A stretch of 64,000 nucleotides of DNA from Scilla litardierei (Eukaryota > Streptophyta > Magnoliopsida > Asparagales > Asparagaceae), in assembly GCA_030789695.1 (NCBI GenBank), contig CM061142.1, positions 357,839,486 through 357,903,485 on the forward strand, given 5' to 3'. Positions within the stretch are counted from its first letter, which is position 1; each line of letters opens with the position of its first letter. A program made the translations under genes and the position numbers. Shown here in pieces: positions 46,248 to 57,830 of the stretch. The notes beneath the pieces are model-generated. The model did no database searches. It was given only the letters and a program-made list of their open reading frames with translations, and was not told the origin of the DNA.

Positions 46248-46514
46248 TGAAAGTCATTGAATGTGCTTGGGTTACCAAGACCGTCTCTTTGAGTCCCGAG
46301 CTTGTGTTGCTTCGTTTCCCGAGCTCATCTTGTATAAATAAGAGATGTATATTGTAGAAACGTAATTAACTAATTCAATACAATTTATTCCTTCTTCTCT
46401 TTTAATAATATCCTTTATTTTAACCGATGTAGGACTAAATTCAAACTATTTTTAACCATACCACCACTTTAATTACATGAAAAGATACGAGACACAAACC
46501 TTAACAAATAAAAA
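46248..46514 (+). other. LTR-like fragment
   Basis: CTTGTATAAATAAGAGATG near 46330, followed by an AT-rich stretch with AATTCAATACAA, looks like the promoter part of a copia LTR. No ends were found. Confidence 0.35.
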
Positions 46515-46934
46515 TGTTGGGATTTGACTTAAAATCTAATTTGAGTCTCAATTGAATTAGGCTTTCTTTTTAATAAAAATTATATATTATTTAGGATTCT
46601 AATTTAGACCACATTTATAGGTATTAGTTTAATTTGGTTTATAAGTTTATAGATTGCTATAAATAAGGGGTATTGTGTTCAATTATGCTAATGCGTTTTT
46701 GATATTTGTGAGAGTATTTTCAATTATGCTAATGTGTTTTTGATAAGAGTTTATCTTGAGAGAAATCTTGAGAGTTCGTGTGGAAATTTAGTTTGTTGAG
46801 TATAAAATAAAATATTAAAAATTTTCTTTAATTTTTTGTTTTTGTCGTAACAAACTGGTATATGAGCTAAGGACAATTCAAGCGGGCTATTATGACAACA
46901 GGAAAAAAACAATTACAACTACAACGATATAATT

Positions 46935-47480
46935 TAAGGTGAAGAGATTCGATGGAAGAAACAATTCAACCTTTGTAATTTTCTTATCCAAGTTTTGCAC
47001 AAAGCATTGAAATGCAAATCTATGAAAGCTTTGTTAATGACAGATGATGATTGGATAAAGTTTGATTTGAAGCCGTAAGTAAAAAAATCAATTGCTCTTA
47101 ATGAGGTCTTATATAATATTTTGATGTGTGATTCAATAACATTATAAAAAAATTTGCATCTCTTTACATGCAAAACCTCTAACAGATAGATTATTCTTGA
47201 AATAACAATTATATAAGTTATTAATAAAAGAGCATACATTCGTGGGCACATCAACTCATTTAATGGATTAATTCATCAATTGCTAATTATTGATGTTAAA
47301 ATTGAAGAATATCATACATCTTTAATATTTTACTTGCTTTTTACCATCTTTTTGAGTATTTTATCAAAACTTTATTTTATGGAAGGGATTCTATAAAATT
47401 AGACGATGTCATTTTTGTGTTTCTTTCAAAAAAGATAAAAATAAAATTTGTTGATGAAAAAGTAGAAAAAAAGAGAGAGG
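46935..47480 (+). pseudogene. Copia F gag remnant
   Basis: Broken frames show VKRFDGRNNFN, then LHKALKCKSMKALLMTDDDW, and later, after stops, SNRLF-K-QL-like, HINSFNGLIHQLL and KTLFYGRDSIKLDDV. These are, in order, the landmarks of Tnt1-type copia gag. At least five stops or shifts. A CCHC knuckle was not found. Confidence 0.7.
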
Positions 47481-47699
47481 TGGTCAAAATTTATAAGAAG
47501 AGATCTTTCAAGTATTGGATGCTACTTTTATAAAGAAAGATTATATACGATACGACTATTTTGACCGGGCTCGGAGGAGCCAAGTCAACTACGACCAGTC
47601 AACCGGCCTACTGCGGCTTTGGGCTCCAGCCCAAGCATCTCACGGGCAGGTCGCGCTTGTCCACCCAAGACGAAGGCCCAAAAGACTCCCACTTCAATA

Positions 47700-48344
47700 G
47701 TGGAGGAAAATGTGGGTCAACTATACAATATAGGCTTTAAGGTGCATTTCGAAAAAGACGAGGTACATATTTTGAAAGGTGATGATATTCTTTTCAAAGC
47801 CACATCATATAATAACATCTACACTATCAAACTTAGTGATTCAAATAATCTAAAATGTTTAATTGCATCACATGAGACTAGTTAGCTGTGGCATCAAAGG
47901 TCAGGCCATGCTGGTATGGACATAATCTCAAAGCTTGCTTGTAAGAAACTTGTGAGAGGTTTCCCTCAAATTAGCATTGATAGAGACAAGCTTTGCCATG
48001 CATGTCATGTCAACTAGGTAAGCAACACAAGAGTAGTTTCAACCCAAAAAACGTTGTCCTGTCTACTAAGCCATTGCAACTAATATATCTGGATTTATTT
48101 GGACCCACAAAGGTTGCTAATTTAGGTGGTGTACATCATTGATTCGTCATTATTGATTATTTTTCACGATTCACTTAGGTTTATTTCTTGACACACAAAC
48201 ATGAGACTTTTAACATTTTCAAAATGTTTTGTAAAAAGGTTGAAAAATGAAAAAGGTGTTTCCATAGTCAAAGTTAGGAGTGATCATGGTGGTAAGTTTG
48301 TAAATACTAGCTTTGAGGATTGTTGTGCTTCAAAATGTTTGAGG
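47700..48344 (+). pseudogene. Copia F GAG-pre-integrase and integrase start
   Basis: VHILKGDDILFKAT and YTIKLSDSNNLKCLIASHET precede a stop at 47883, then LWHQRSGHAGMDIISKLACK, LCHACHVN and, in broken frames, LDLFGPTKVANLGG and VKVRSDHGG. The H-H-C-C zinc site and the RSDHGG core motif identify copia integrase. A GC-rich stretch at about 47562-47695 (GGGCTCGGAGGAGCC...) just upstream differs in composition and may be an insertion. Confidence 0.8.
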
Positions 48345-48920
48345 TAGAATCAGAGTCCACCACTGGCGATCTTGTTCAGTTGGACTCCCCTGGGTTAGAC
48401 TAGGGAGTGGGTTGTATAGTATGTGTGGATACTTTTTGCCTTTCTTTTGTGGGTTGGGAGTTCTTTTTTGTTATTCCCACTTTTGTATTCGGTACATGTA
48501 TAATGTAAGTAGAAGATGTACTTTTATATTAATAAATAATATATTGGACTTTTTACATTATTGTCTTCTGTTCTCGATGTTATTCTGTGTTGGAGCATTA
48601 CGTGTACATCCCAGCACGTGCACAGTGGTCTGCTAGTATCTGATATACTTCTTTCCTCCATTTCTTCTCTTTCTTCTTCTTCACCCTCGTCTATTCGGGA
48701 ATACTTGGGACGGATTCGTACTTTTCGAGTATTCTGAGGAACGGGACGTGACAGGTGGTGCCCCATGCAGGTCACCGCACTGTAATGTGTGTAAGGATAG
48801 TACAAGTAAAGCTCCAGTCAGTGATTAGGGGTAGATGAGTCCTAAGGTGGGTAGATTATCACCTCTTGGGTGATACTCTACAGTGTATTATCCTATAAAT
48901 ATATGTGTCGATATATATAT
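48345..48920 (+). mobile_element. Gypsy LTR end with primer-region and PPT-like sites
   Basis: 48345-48752 looks like the end of a Gypsy LTR (ATATTGTCTTCTGTTC..., ending GAACGGGACGTGACA). It is followed by GGTGGTGCCCCATGCAGGTC, the same primer-region motif as in B and D. About 65 bp later comes TCCTAAGGTGGGTAGATTA, a PPT-like motif. This may be a third, heavily deleted member of the B/D group. Confidence 0.55.
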
Positions 48921-48923
48921 ATA

Positions 48924-48952
48924 CTAGTCATGACCCGTGCCCGCGGGCACGG
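48924..48952 (-). mobile_element. Helitron 3' terminus
   Basis: Read on minus: hairpin CCGTGCCCGCGGGCACGG (48952-48935, 18-bp perfect palindrome), then 7 nt, then CTAG (48927-48924), then T. A hairpin shortly before CTRR with insertion before T is the diagnostic Helitron 3' end. The element would extend rightward from here; its 5' TC end was not found in the window. Confidence 0.65.
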
Positions 48953-49054
48953 TGCATTTAAGGTTTTCTCCCACGAAATATTTGTTACCCAAAAAATTAT
49001 TTTCACAACCAAAATTTAAAAGAACAACAAATTAGCTTAAAAATATTTAGCGAT

Positions 49055-49475
49055 ACAGGCACCTTCGGCGCAGAACAACAAATACAGCGCGGGCGTCTGC
49101 GGCGCAGAACAACGCGCGACCGCCTTCGGTGCAGAACAACAAATTCGACACTGTCGCCTTCGACGCAGAACAACAAATTCAGCGCGAAACAACGCGCAAG
49201 CATATTCGGCGTGGAACAATAAATTCGGCACAGAGGCCTTTGGCGCGGAACAACTAATTACCGTAATAAAATTTAGCTGGCGCCTTCGACGCGGAACAAA
49301 CAATTAGCGCGGCGCAGGTGCCTTTGGCACGGAACAAATAATTAGCGCGGCGCGAAACAACAATTTCGATGCGGATGCCTTCAGTGCAAAACAACCAATT
49401 AGCGCGACGTGGGCACCTTCGGCGTGGGCACCTTCGGCGCGGGCGCCTTCAGCACCGACGCCTTCCTCAAGGTAT
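49055..49475 (-). repeat. GC-rich minisatellite near the Helitron end
   Basis: About fifteen degenerate units of 25-40 bp built from GCCTTCGGCGCAGAACAAC plus AAATTAGCGCGG, ending in tight GGCACCTTCGGCGTG copies (49416-49465). Tandem arrays next to the 3' end are common in plant Helitrons. Confidence 0.85.
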
Positions 49476-49899
49476 TTTTCGATGACGTTTTTAATTTAAT
49501 TTTTTTACGCTAGTTTGTTGTTCTGCTGAATTTTTTTACGCTAATTTTTTAACCTTGTTTAATTTACTGGATCATGTTTCTCCACATTCTTTTCCAAGAC
49601 ACTTTTAATTTCAAAATTTTAGTTCTCAAGACACTTTTCCACCTAAAATTTAATCTTCACAATATTTCCCAATACACTTTTAATTTCAAATTAGCAAAGA
49701 TAAGGCACCCGCTAACCATTAGCAAAGATAAGGTTAAATGAAGAATATAAATTGAAAACTATGTACTACTTCAAGGATTTAGTTTTCACAAAAGATCTCA
49801 ACAAATATTATGCTTTTAATTGTTGATACTCATGGACTTCAATTTTTGAGGCCAACTAATCAAGATGAAATAGAATAATCCACAGTTGGTTACTGAATT

Positions 49900-50285
49900 G
49901 CAAACAAATTGGTTCATATGAAAGAAAAGTATGTTACAAACAAACAAAAGAATTGCAAACAAACAAATAGTGTTACAAACAAAAGAATTGCAAACAAAAC
50001 AATTTTGAGACTGAATAGTGTTATAAACAAAACAAACAAACAAAATAATATCCAGTAATTGGTGCATATGAAGTGCAAACAAAAGAAACTTGCAAACAAA
50101 AGAAGTGCAAACAAAACAAATGAATAGTGTTACAAAACAAAAGAATAATTGGTTCATATGAAGTGTGTTACAAACAAAATGGCAAACAAAATGGCAAATA
50201 TGATATAGGAAGTGTGTTACAAACAAACTGGTAAATCGTGCATGTTTACTGAATAATACATATGAAGTGTGTTACAAACAAACTG
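49900..50285. repeat. Low-complexity repeat of (TTACAAACAAA) words
   Basis: Irregular copies of GTGTTACAAACAAAAGAATTGCAAAC-like sequence, with GGTTCATATGAAGTG spacers. The minus-strand open frames here are Phe/Cys-rich artefacts. Confidence 0.8.
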
Positions 50286-50289
50286 GCAA

Positions 50290-52440
50290 ATATGACCATA
50301 GCGGCAAAGCGGCTCTCCGACGGCCTCTTCAACAACGAATAGCGTGAGGCAGGTGGAAGGATACCAATGGTGCTCAAGCTGAAACAACAAAAACAACAGT
50401 TGAATGCAAAGAATTTTGACTGCCTCATGGAAAATAGATTCAAGTGATCACTTTTGAGTCAACATTGAGGGAAGTAATCTGTCTATAAGGAAGTCCACTC
50501 CCACACTAAACAATTTGTGGCCGCCAATGTGTAAGCCGGTTCTTTTAAGATTAGCGACTGCCAATTTCTACTCCCTCATTGTAGGCATGCATACAGAGGA
50601 CATGGTAAGAAAAATACCCAACGTACCACATGCTTCTTCGTATCTGAGTCGTAAGATTGTACAACACCCTCATAAATCCAGACATGCTTGAGTACTATGA
50701 CAATCTGCATAACCCATACTCGTCAGGGCTTACATCAGGTGGTTTGAGTATGTATCATAGATGTAAATATATGGTGCCATATGGACTACAGGTAGTTCAA
50801 AACAACCAAAGGCTATAAAGATGATACATTGTTGATATCATAATTTCTGTATGGAAAAAGCCCTTGACTGTGCTGGGTAGAGAAAAAGGATTCATTTATC
50901 TGACTACAAAGATTTTGCGTAGATTGATTTCTTCAATTTCTTGTATCTATGTACCCTTTGCATGAGTTGTCCTGTCAAAACTGTAGAGTATGACATGTCA
51001 AGAATAGTACCATAGATGGGAAAATTGTGGTGTAGATCGCAATCTTGGATAACCCATTTTTTTGAAAAAAGCTATATATGGAAATAGACCTGATTATTGT
51101 ACTTTTGCCAATACTGTCTGATCCATGCATTTGAATTCCTCCAAAGTTTGATATTTGCAATTGGATTTGAAGCATTATTACACTTTAAACTTTATCTACA
51201 TGTCATTTTAGATTTAAAGTGATAATATCATTGATTGGGTAAATGGTCTGCAAAGTGTCATATTTACACCTTCAACTTTAAACAGGCATTCTCGAAATAT
51301 TGTTGCCATCATTTCACAAATATTAAACATGCTTACAATTACTAATATCCTTGCTTTAAGTAGATCGATAATGTTCTATTTCAAGCTCCAGTGAATGTGT
51401 TTAGCCTTTCAGTGACTTAATTCCATGTAACCGTGTTGGTTTGCTTCTGTACTACCATCTTTTGTTGAAATCTATATAACTTGATTCTTTTCTCCAAATG
51501 TTCAAGAGTCTTCGCTGGAGAAGAGTTTTGGTGCCACTACATTCTGAATTAGAGGGGTGCCACATCCATGAGGGCAGTTGCTGCCCATGCCAAGCTTTTG
51601 GCGGACCATGAGACGATGGAACTGAAGCTTTTGATGGCATCTATATCGAAACACATGTTTTCTTCTATTTTTTTTCATTTCAAACATCTGTATCATATGC
51701 CTTTGCACTCTCACCAAACGGTGTTTATAATTAGAAAGCAATTGTCCATCAATTATACAAAACACAGATCAAAGCTGAAGCAACCAAAATCAAACCAATT
51801 TCAAAACCCAAGTGGCACACATACCCCTTTCATAATGGCAAGCTTATACACAATCTAATTTGATGGGCAGCTTAGAAGTCAAATCTTTAGAAGAATTATA
51901 GAGTGAGGAGAAGATAACGCACCAAGCCATGAGAAGAAAAACAAAAGGAAAACTGATGCATCGAATCCCCAAAATTATTTTTGTTTTTAATTTAAGAATT
52001 CCATTAAGAATTCCATCTAGCAAAATATCTAGTATTTTCATTAATTAAAAGTTTTTGGCAAATTGCAAATGAAAATAAATCATTACGATCAGCAAAATAG
52101 GAACAATAGCAATTGGAATTCAAAATAACAAAAGTGAGCATGGAAACTAATGACAGTATATAACTTTAATCTTGAAACATGACATCTTATTCTTCGGCAA
52201 CACTTATCTATTATACATTATCCTAAAACACGACATATACACATGACAATTATATTATAAAAAAAATATGCAAACACACATAAACATAACACAATACCAA
52301 ACGCGATAATGAAGTGAATCTTTAAGGAACAATACAGTACAGATCTCAGTCACAACCCCAATTAATTCAGAGAGAGCTCCTAATAGATGAACTATAACCA
52401 GTCTGATCATCATAAAATTTCGACCAAAACATTACACCCC
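50290..52440. other. AT-rich DNA, no supported gene
   Basis: Unique-looking sequence. 51450-51620 has a somewhat GC-richer minus-strand open patch (PSWMWHPSNSECSG in one frame, NCPHGCGTPLIQNVV in another), but no splice-consistent frame or family could be fixed. Confidence 0.3.
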
Positions 52441-52457
52441 CATACTTCTCCGAGCTC

Positions 52458-52790
52458 CTAGCGACCGGAATCACCTGAAGCAAGCTCGCCAGAATAAACC
52501 CGCTTCTGACAGCATGAAGCATTGCCCTTCCTCTTCAGCTTGCAAGCTTTTCCCCACGTTTGAACGCCACTGTTCCTCTTCAGCTTCTCCCTCTCAGCTC
52601 TTTGTAGATGGCAAAAACAGACACCGATGATTACAAAATTTGTAAGTTGGGATGAAAAACACTACAATGAAATCAAATAATCGACTTACCAGCTCAATGA
52701 AAGACGAATTGTCCACTTTCTTTATCTCGACAACTTGCTTCCATGATACCTTGCGATTTGGTGGGTTTTTCCACTCTTGCGTTCTTCAGT
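52458..52790 (-). pseudogene. Two exon-like pieces of an unrecognised gene
   Basis: Minus strand. An upstream piece ending at 52690 reads WKNPPNRKVSWKQVVEIKKV then DNSSFIEL before a consensus donor GTAAGTCG. After about 90 bp an acceptor CTACAAAG near 52600 opens a second piece, AEREKLKRNSGVQTWGKAC and KLKRKGNASCC, ending in TAG at 52458. Splicing keeps the frame. No family recognised; it may be the 3' end of a captured or resident gene. Confidence 0.4.
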
Positions 52791-54299
52791 TTCTCTTCAA
52801 ACGTTGTTTTCTCAGTTTCTCTCAAGTTTCAGCTTCTCCCTGTCATCTTCTGGTACAACATCAAATTGATATACTCTCAAGTTTGATCACCATTATATTT
52901 GAGAACTAATACAGTTTCGTCGAGGGAATATCATGTTAACTTGGATGTTTTAGAAATAAATCCATAGTATCATGAAAAGTATTAGAAATACAGAATTGTA
53001 TCATGAAATGCCAAGTATCATCCAAGAAAAAAAGAATAAACATGTTGTGTTTCAAGGCACAGAAATCGGCATTACCAACTTTTCAAGACATAGAATTATA
53101 GAATTTGTTCATCAAGCCAAGTTTTGTTTCAAGCCACAGAAATCATAGCTGGACGATTTGAAAAATCAGTATATAGCCAAGTTGTGTTTCACGACACAGA
53201 AATCAGTATTCGCAATTTGATTTTTTGATGATACTGGATGATTTGATGAACCAACTTGGCTTGATATTCAAATTAGTATTACTAATTTGAAAAATCAGTA
53301 TCAGTAACTTTTCACAACACAGAAAATAGTTGGTGAAGAGAACTTTCCATTGATCCATATATCTCGATTTCCAGTTTATGCTGTTGATACTATGCAAAAA
53401 GTTGGATGAGGAAACAACACAAACAATGAACTTCGTTCTGACAGGATTTAGACTGTAATACCTCTTTGGAATCTCCAACTTATTGGCACATGATTGAACT
53501 CGATCAGACATGATTTAAACAATAATTATTTCAATTAAATATTTCAAACTTTGAGAGATGCTTTGAGATATTCAAATTCAAAATTCTATATACATAATTC
53601 AAGCTTTGAAGTTTTGAGAGATATTTCTAAATACAGATCAAAACTAAATACATTCTATTTTTAGAGATGCTAATGCTAAATATTGAGAGATGCTAATGGT
53701 TTTGAGAGATGCTAATGTTCTGATTAGTCCATTAGTTTTGAGAGATGCTAATGCTGCATATTGAGAGATGCTAATGGTTCTGATCGAGTTCTGTATACAT
53801 TATTTATACATAATTCATAATTCAAGCTTTGAGAGATGCTAAATTCTATATACATAATTCAAAACTGTAAACAAAACTAAATATTTCAAAACCCAAGTTG
53901 TGTATACATAATGCTATGCATATGTATCAGTAAGTCACATAGCAGTATGTCATACAGGAGTCCTGCCCACTTCACATAATGTCACATAGGTTGCTAAAAT
54001 TAATACCTCTTCGAAATTTCTGCACACTGCACATTTCAATATGTCACACCGGGAATTTAGACTGTAATTCATATGTAATGCTATGTGTGTGTATGTAACA
54101 CATATGTATGTAATCAAAACTCAGATAGAAGATGCTATAGCAAATTTCCATGAAACCCAGATAATAAAAGCCAAACAAAGTTCTATCGGTACATGTTTTA
54201 AAAAAATCCTAAAATGAAAGAATTACCGAATAACAGCATAAGATTCATCCAGCCATGTTTAAATTTAAACAGTTCCTAGATGCTCTTTCTTCCTCCAGT

Positions 54300-55250
54300 T
54301 TAATATTCAAGATGCACACTTCCATTATTCAACATGCATAGGGTACCCAGCCTTGTGCTTTTCTTGCTTCCAGCAACCACATTTCCAGGGGGTATAACAT
54401 TCTTAGTAGCTTTTGTATCCTGCTTCTTATCATGGCCTGCCAGCTCCTCCTCCCATTCTGGATTTTCATAGGTTAGTATGGCAGGGTGTGCAAGGCGTGT
54501 CTGATATAGAGCTTGAGTAAGGTTATGTGTCCTGGCAACCAGCTTGTAAGTCGATAACCTCAGCACTCATATCATCAATCACAGTTTGGGACAATTCCAG
54601 TTTAATTGGCCCATTTGGTATTGTTCCCACATCCATTTCACAGTTTAAACCTGCCAATATACTGCTGCTAGCATTTCCTGCCGCCATACTCCTATCATCA
54701 GTCATAATTTGGGACAATTCCAGGTTAATTGGCCCATTTATTATTGTTCCCACATCCATTTCATAGTTTAAATCTGCCAATATACTGCTGCTAGCATTTC
54801 CTGCCGCCATACTCCTATCATTAGTCACAATTTGGGACAATTCCAGGTTAATTGGCCCATTTGGCATTGTTCCCACATCCATGTCACATTTCAATTCAAA
54901 AGCCGTGCAGACTATGCCATCATCCCCCAGTATTGGACTTTCACCTTTATTTGTGCCTTCCCCAAAAATAGCATCCACAGTTGTACTACTTTCCCTATGT
55001 TGGATTGCAAACTTCACCCAAATAATGGAATTTTGTACCTCTGCAGTATGTACAGGCCCGCAGGTATTCTACACTGCATCCAACCCCTCATCAAAGGCAT
55101 TTGGGGCCTTTATTGCGCAACTTGTATTTCTGCAACCAGTTTCAGAAATCACCTGCTGAATCTCTCCAATATCCTCAACTCTTCCTATCCCCTTCTCAAT
55201 CTCCTACTGAAATCTCCTGCTCAATCTCCTGCAAAGGACATCAATTAGTC
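54300..55250 (-). pseudogene. Degenerate reading frame with a threefold internal repeat
   Basis: Minus-strand frame from about 55235, beginning after a CAG acceptor-like site (IEKGIGRVEDIGEIQQVISE). It has a TAG near 55068 and then runs open to 54523. Three tandem copies of a roughly 40-residue unit containing MDVGTIPNGPINLELSQ and SMAAGNASSSILA lie at about 54560-54900. A second frame, 54566-54300, gives NPEWEEELAGHDKKQDTKAT and GSKKSTRLG. No family recognised. Confidence 0.4.
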
Positions 55251-56130
55251 TAAATGCCAAATATCATAGCATTACTTTTTTTCCAGTTAACCCTATGCAT
55301 ATTCTATGATATTGTTAACCCTATGCATATGCATTGAGTTCATAATGAGTTAACCCTATGCATATGCATATGTCATTGATGAGTTAACAATATCATAGCA
55401 TGCCATGAACTAACAATGCATTTTTTAGTTTAACCCAGTGCAAAGCATCAATTTTTTTTGTTCCAAATAACATAGGATGGAATAGCATCACCATTTCATA
55501 TTTAGTGTATAGCGTTAACCTGCCATACCAGGATGCAGAGCTAAATGGTTAACATACACTAAATGATTTACATGTGACAATGAAACAAATTCTTTGCCTC
55601 TTTCGGCTAGGTGTAGCTCTGCATCTCTATAGTCAATCTTTTAGTTTGCACCTTGGGAGAAAACAACATTAGGCAAAGAAAACATCAGGCAGTAATGAAA
55701 TACGACAGGGAGCAACGACAAATGCCTCGAACAACTGAAATGAAGTTAGAAATGAACTATATAATGAACTCGGTTTAAAATTTGCATCAGTGTGTGAGTT
55801 GACATGGTTATGTGAACAAAATACCTGCAAGTATATCCAAGTTGAATAATTTCCTTGTTTGATCTTATGATTGCCATGGACCACATGTCTGTCCAAAGTA
55901 TCCAGGTCAAACAATGAAATGGAGCATCCCTCTAAATCCTTACATGTAAAAAATGGTTCCAAGAACAATCAGACTATTAGAGCCAAATTTAAACCATATG
56001 CGAATCAAATCTGAGGTCTAACTGTTTCAAGGGATTGAGATAACCATCAAGGTCAAAAATTTCACAATGTTGATATCTTGCAAGACAAAACAAACACAAT
56101 TTTAAGTTTTAGCTGCAGGGCTGTGCTCAC
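55251..56130. other. AT-rich spacer with one weak open stretch
   Basis: 55640-55968 has a minus-strand open frame with no recognised motifs. Several direct repeats of AACCCTATGCATATGCAT occur at 55290-55375. If the neighbouring pieces are exons, this is intronic. Confidence 0.3.
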
Positions 56131-56131
56131 C

Positions 56132-56310
56132 AAATAAAGCTTGCTGCAATCCAAGCAATGCTTGAGGAGAATCTTGGCCTTATCAAGAGCTACATGCAAT
56201 GAACACAATGCCTGTATCACAGACTTTCTCCTTGGCCTCGAAGCTTCTATAAAAGGAAAGATCTCTAGTGCATCACCACCATTCTCTTTATCAATCACCC
56301 AGGGCAATGT
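56132..56310 (-). pseudogene. Exon of a plant U-box E3 ligase (PUB45/PUB6-like), isolated
   Basis: Minus strand, reading ...ALEIFPFIEASRPRRKSVIQ, ALCSLHVALDKAKILLKHCL, then DCSKLYL, and ending at a splice-donor consensus TTG/GTGAGC at 56131. In plant PUB4/6/45-type proteins this segment is the N-terminal helical (UND) domain, and an intron follows SKLYL in relatives as far as I recall. No U-box, ARM repeats or preceding start exon were found nearby. It is therefore either a captured fragment, consistent with the Helitron terminus at 48.9 kb, or a decayed copy. The intact protein ubiquitinates targets; this piece cannot. Confidence 0.7.
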
Positions 56311-56339
56311 GGGTTTTTAGCAGCAATTTGACATGAATA

Positions 56340-57530
56340 GTTTCTTTTTACAGTTTGCTTTTTACAGTCTCAGTTAGTGTTATTGAAAATACATCATTCT
56401 CAAAATGAATATCCATTATCAGTTAGTGTTATTGAAATGAATAACACTAACTGTGTTAACTTTGACAGGATATTCATTTTTGACAGGATATTCATTCAAA
56501 ATTAGTCCATGTCAACTTTCAAAATATGAACTTAGTGTTATTTATCCTGTCAACTTTCAAAAATATGAATAACACTAACTTTAAGTCCATTATCCTGTCA
56601 AAAACACTAAGATGAATAACACTAACTTTATTGAAATGAATAACACTAAGATTGTGTTATTCATTCAAAAGATTGAAATGAATAACACTAACTTTCAGTC
56701 CATGACAGGATATTCATTTTTGAAAGGATATCCTGTTTTGGTTATTCAAATGGAGTGATAATGGAGTGATAATTGACAGGATAATGGATATCAAAAACAA
56801 ATGAATATCCTGTCAATTGTTTCAAAAAATTTCAGTACAGTTGCAAAACACTTCAAACTTGTTTTCACTATTTCAAAATTTCAACAATTCAAACTATACT
56901 TGAAATTGGAAGTTGGAATTTCAGTATAGCTTTCAGTATACTTGGAAAACAATTGCAACTTCCAATTGCAACCAAGCTTGGAAAACAATTGAAACCATTC
57001 CAAACTATTCCAAAAATTCCAACCAATTGGTTGCAATTTCAATTCAAAAATTGTTTTCAGTCCATTATCACTACATTTGAATATCAAAAACAATTGACAG
57101 GATATTCATTATCACTCCATTGTTTTTCATAATGGATATCAAAAACAATTGACAGGATATTCATTATCACTCCATTGTTTTTGACAGAATATCAAAAACA
57201 ATTGACAGGATATCCATTTGAATATCAAAAACAATTTTCAGTCCATTATCACTCATTTGACTATCAAAAACAATTGAATTTCAATTGCAATTTCAATTCA
57301 AAATTATACTGAAATTGTTGAATCCAAAAATGAATATCCTGTCAAAGTTTGAAATTATACTAATTTTGAATGGACTAATTATGAATAAACTGTCAAAAAT
57401 TGAATGGACTAATTATGATAATGGACTAAGTACGATGTACTAATTATGAATAATGAATATCCATTATCAAAATTTTTGACAGGATAATTTTGAGAATGAT
57501 GTGATAATGGACTAATTATGAATAAAGCAA
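56340..57530. repeat. Dispersed TTGACAGGATATTCATT repeats
   Basis: The phrases TTGACAGGATATTCATT, AATAACACTAACTTT, ATTATCACTCCATTG and ATCAAAAACAATTGACAGGA are reshuffled many times in both orientations over about 1.2 kb. No single unit length. Scattered copies (TTGACAGGACCC) recur at 59460-59650. Confidence 0.75.
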
Positions 57531-57830
57531 GCTTGTAAATTCAATTTGAGTACAAATTTGTAAATTCAATTTGTAAATTCAATTTGTACTCAAATTTGTA
57601 CTCAAGTTTGTAAATTGAATTTGTACTCAAATTTGTACTCAAATTTGTAAATTTGTAAACTCAATTACTGAGTTTGAGTACAAATTTATAAATTTGTAAA
57701 TTGAATTTGTAAATTTACAAAACTCAAAGTTTGTAAATTGAATTTGTAAATTTACAAAATTTGTACTCAAAAAAATTTGCACTCAAAATTGACTTTGTAA
57801 ATTGAATTTGTAGATATCTGAGAAATTGAA
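57531..57830. repeat. AATTTGTACTCAAATTTGTAAA tandem region
   Basis: About 300 bp of alternating TTTGTAAATTGAATTTGTA and TTTGTACTCAAA words. Confidence 0.85.

Larger units (their letters stand above)
46515..48344 (+). mobile_element. Copia element F, degraded, with left LTR and PBS
   Basis: Short LTR 46515-46852 (TGTTGGGATTTG...GTCGTAACA) with TATA-like GCTATAAATAAGG (46656). A PBS-like TGGTATATGAGCT (46856) is close to the initiator-Met type TGGTATCAGAGC. Gag, then GAG-pre-integrase and integrase start follow in copia order. The element stops abruptly in the integrase core at about 48344, where other sequence begins; no right LTR. Confidence 0.8.

Noticed and set aside
49816..50226. Phe/Cys-rich membrane-like protein
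   Set aside because: Produced by the TTACAAACAAA repeat; no coding signal.
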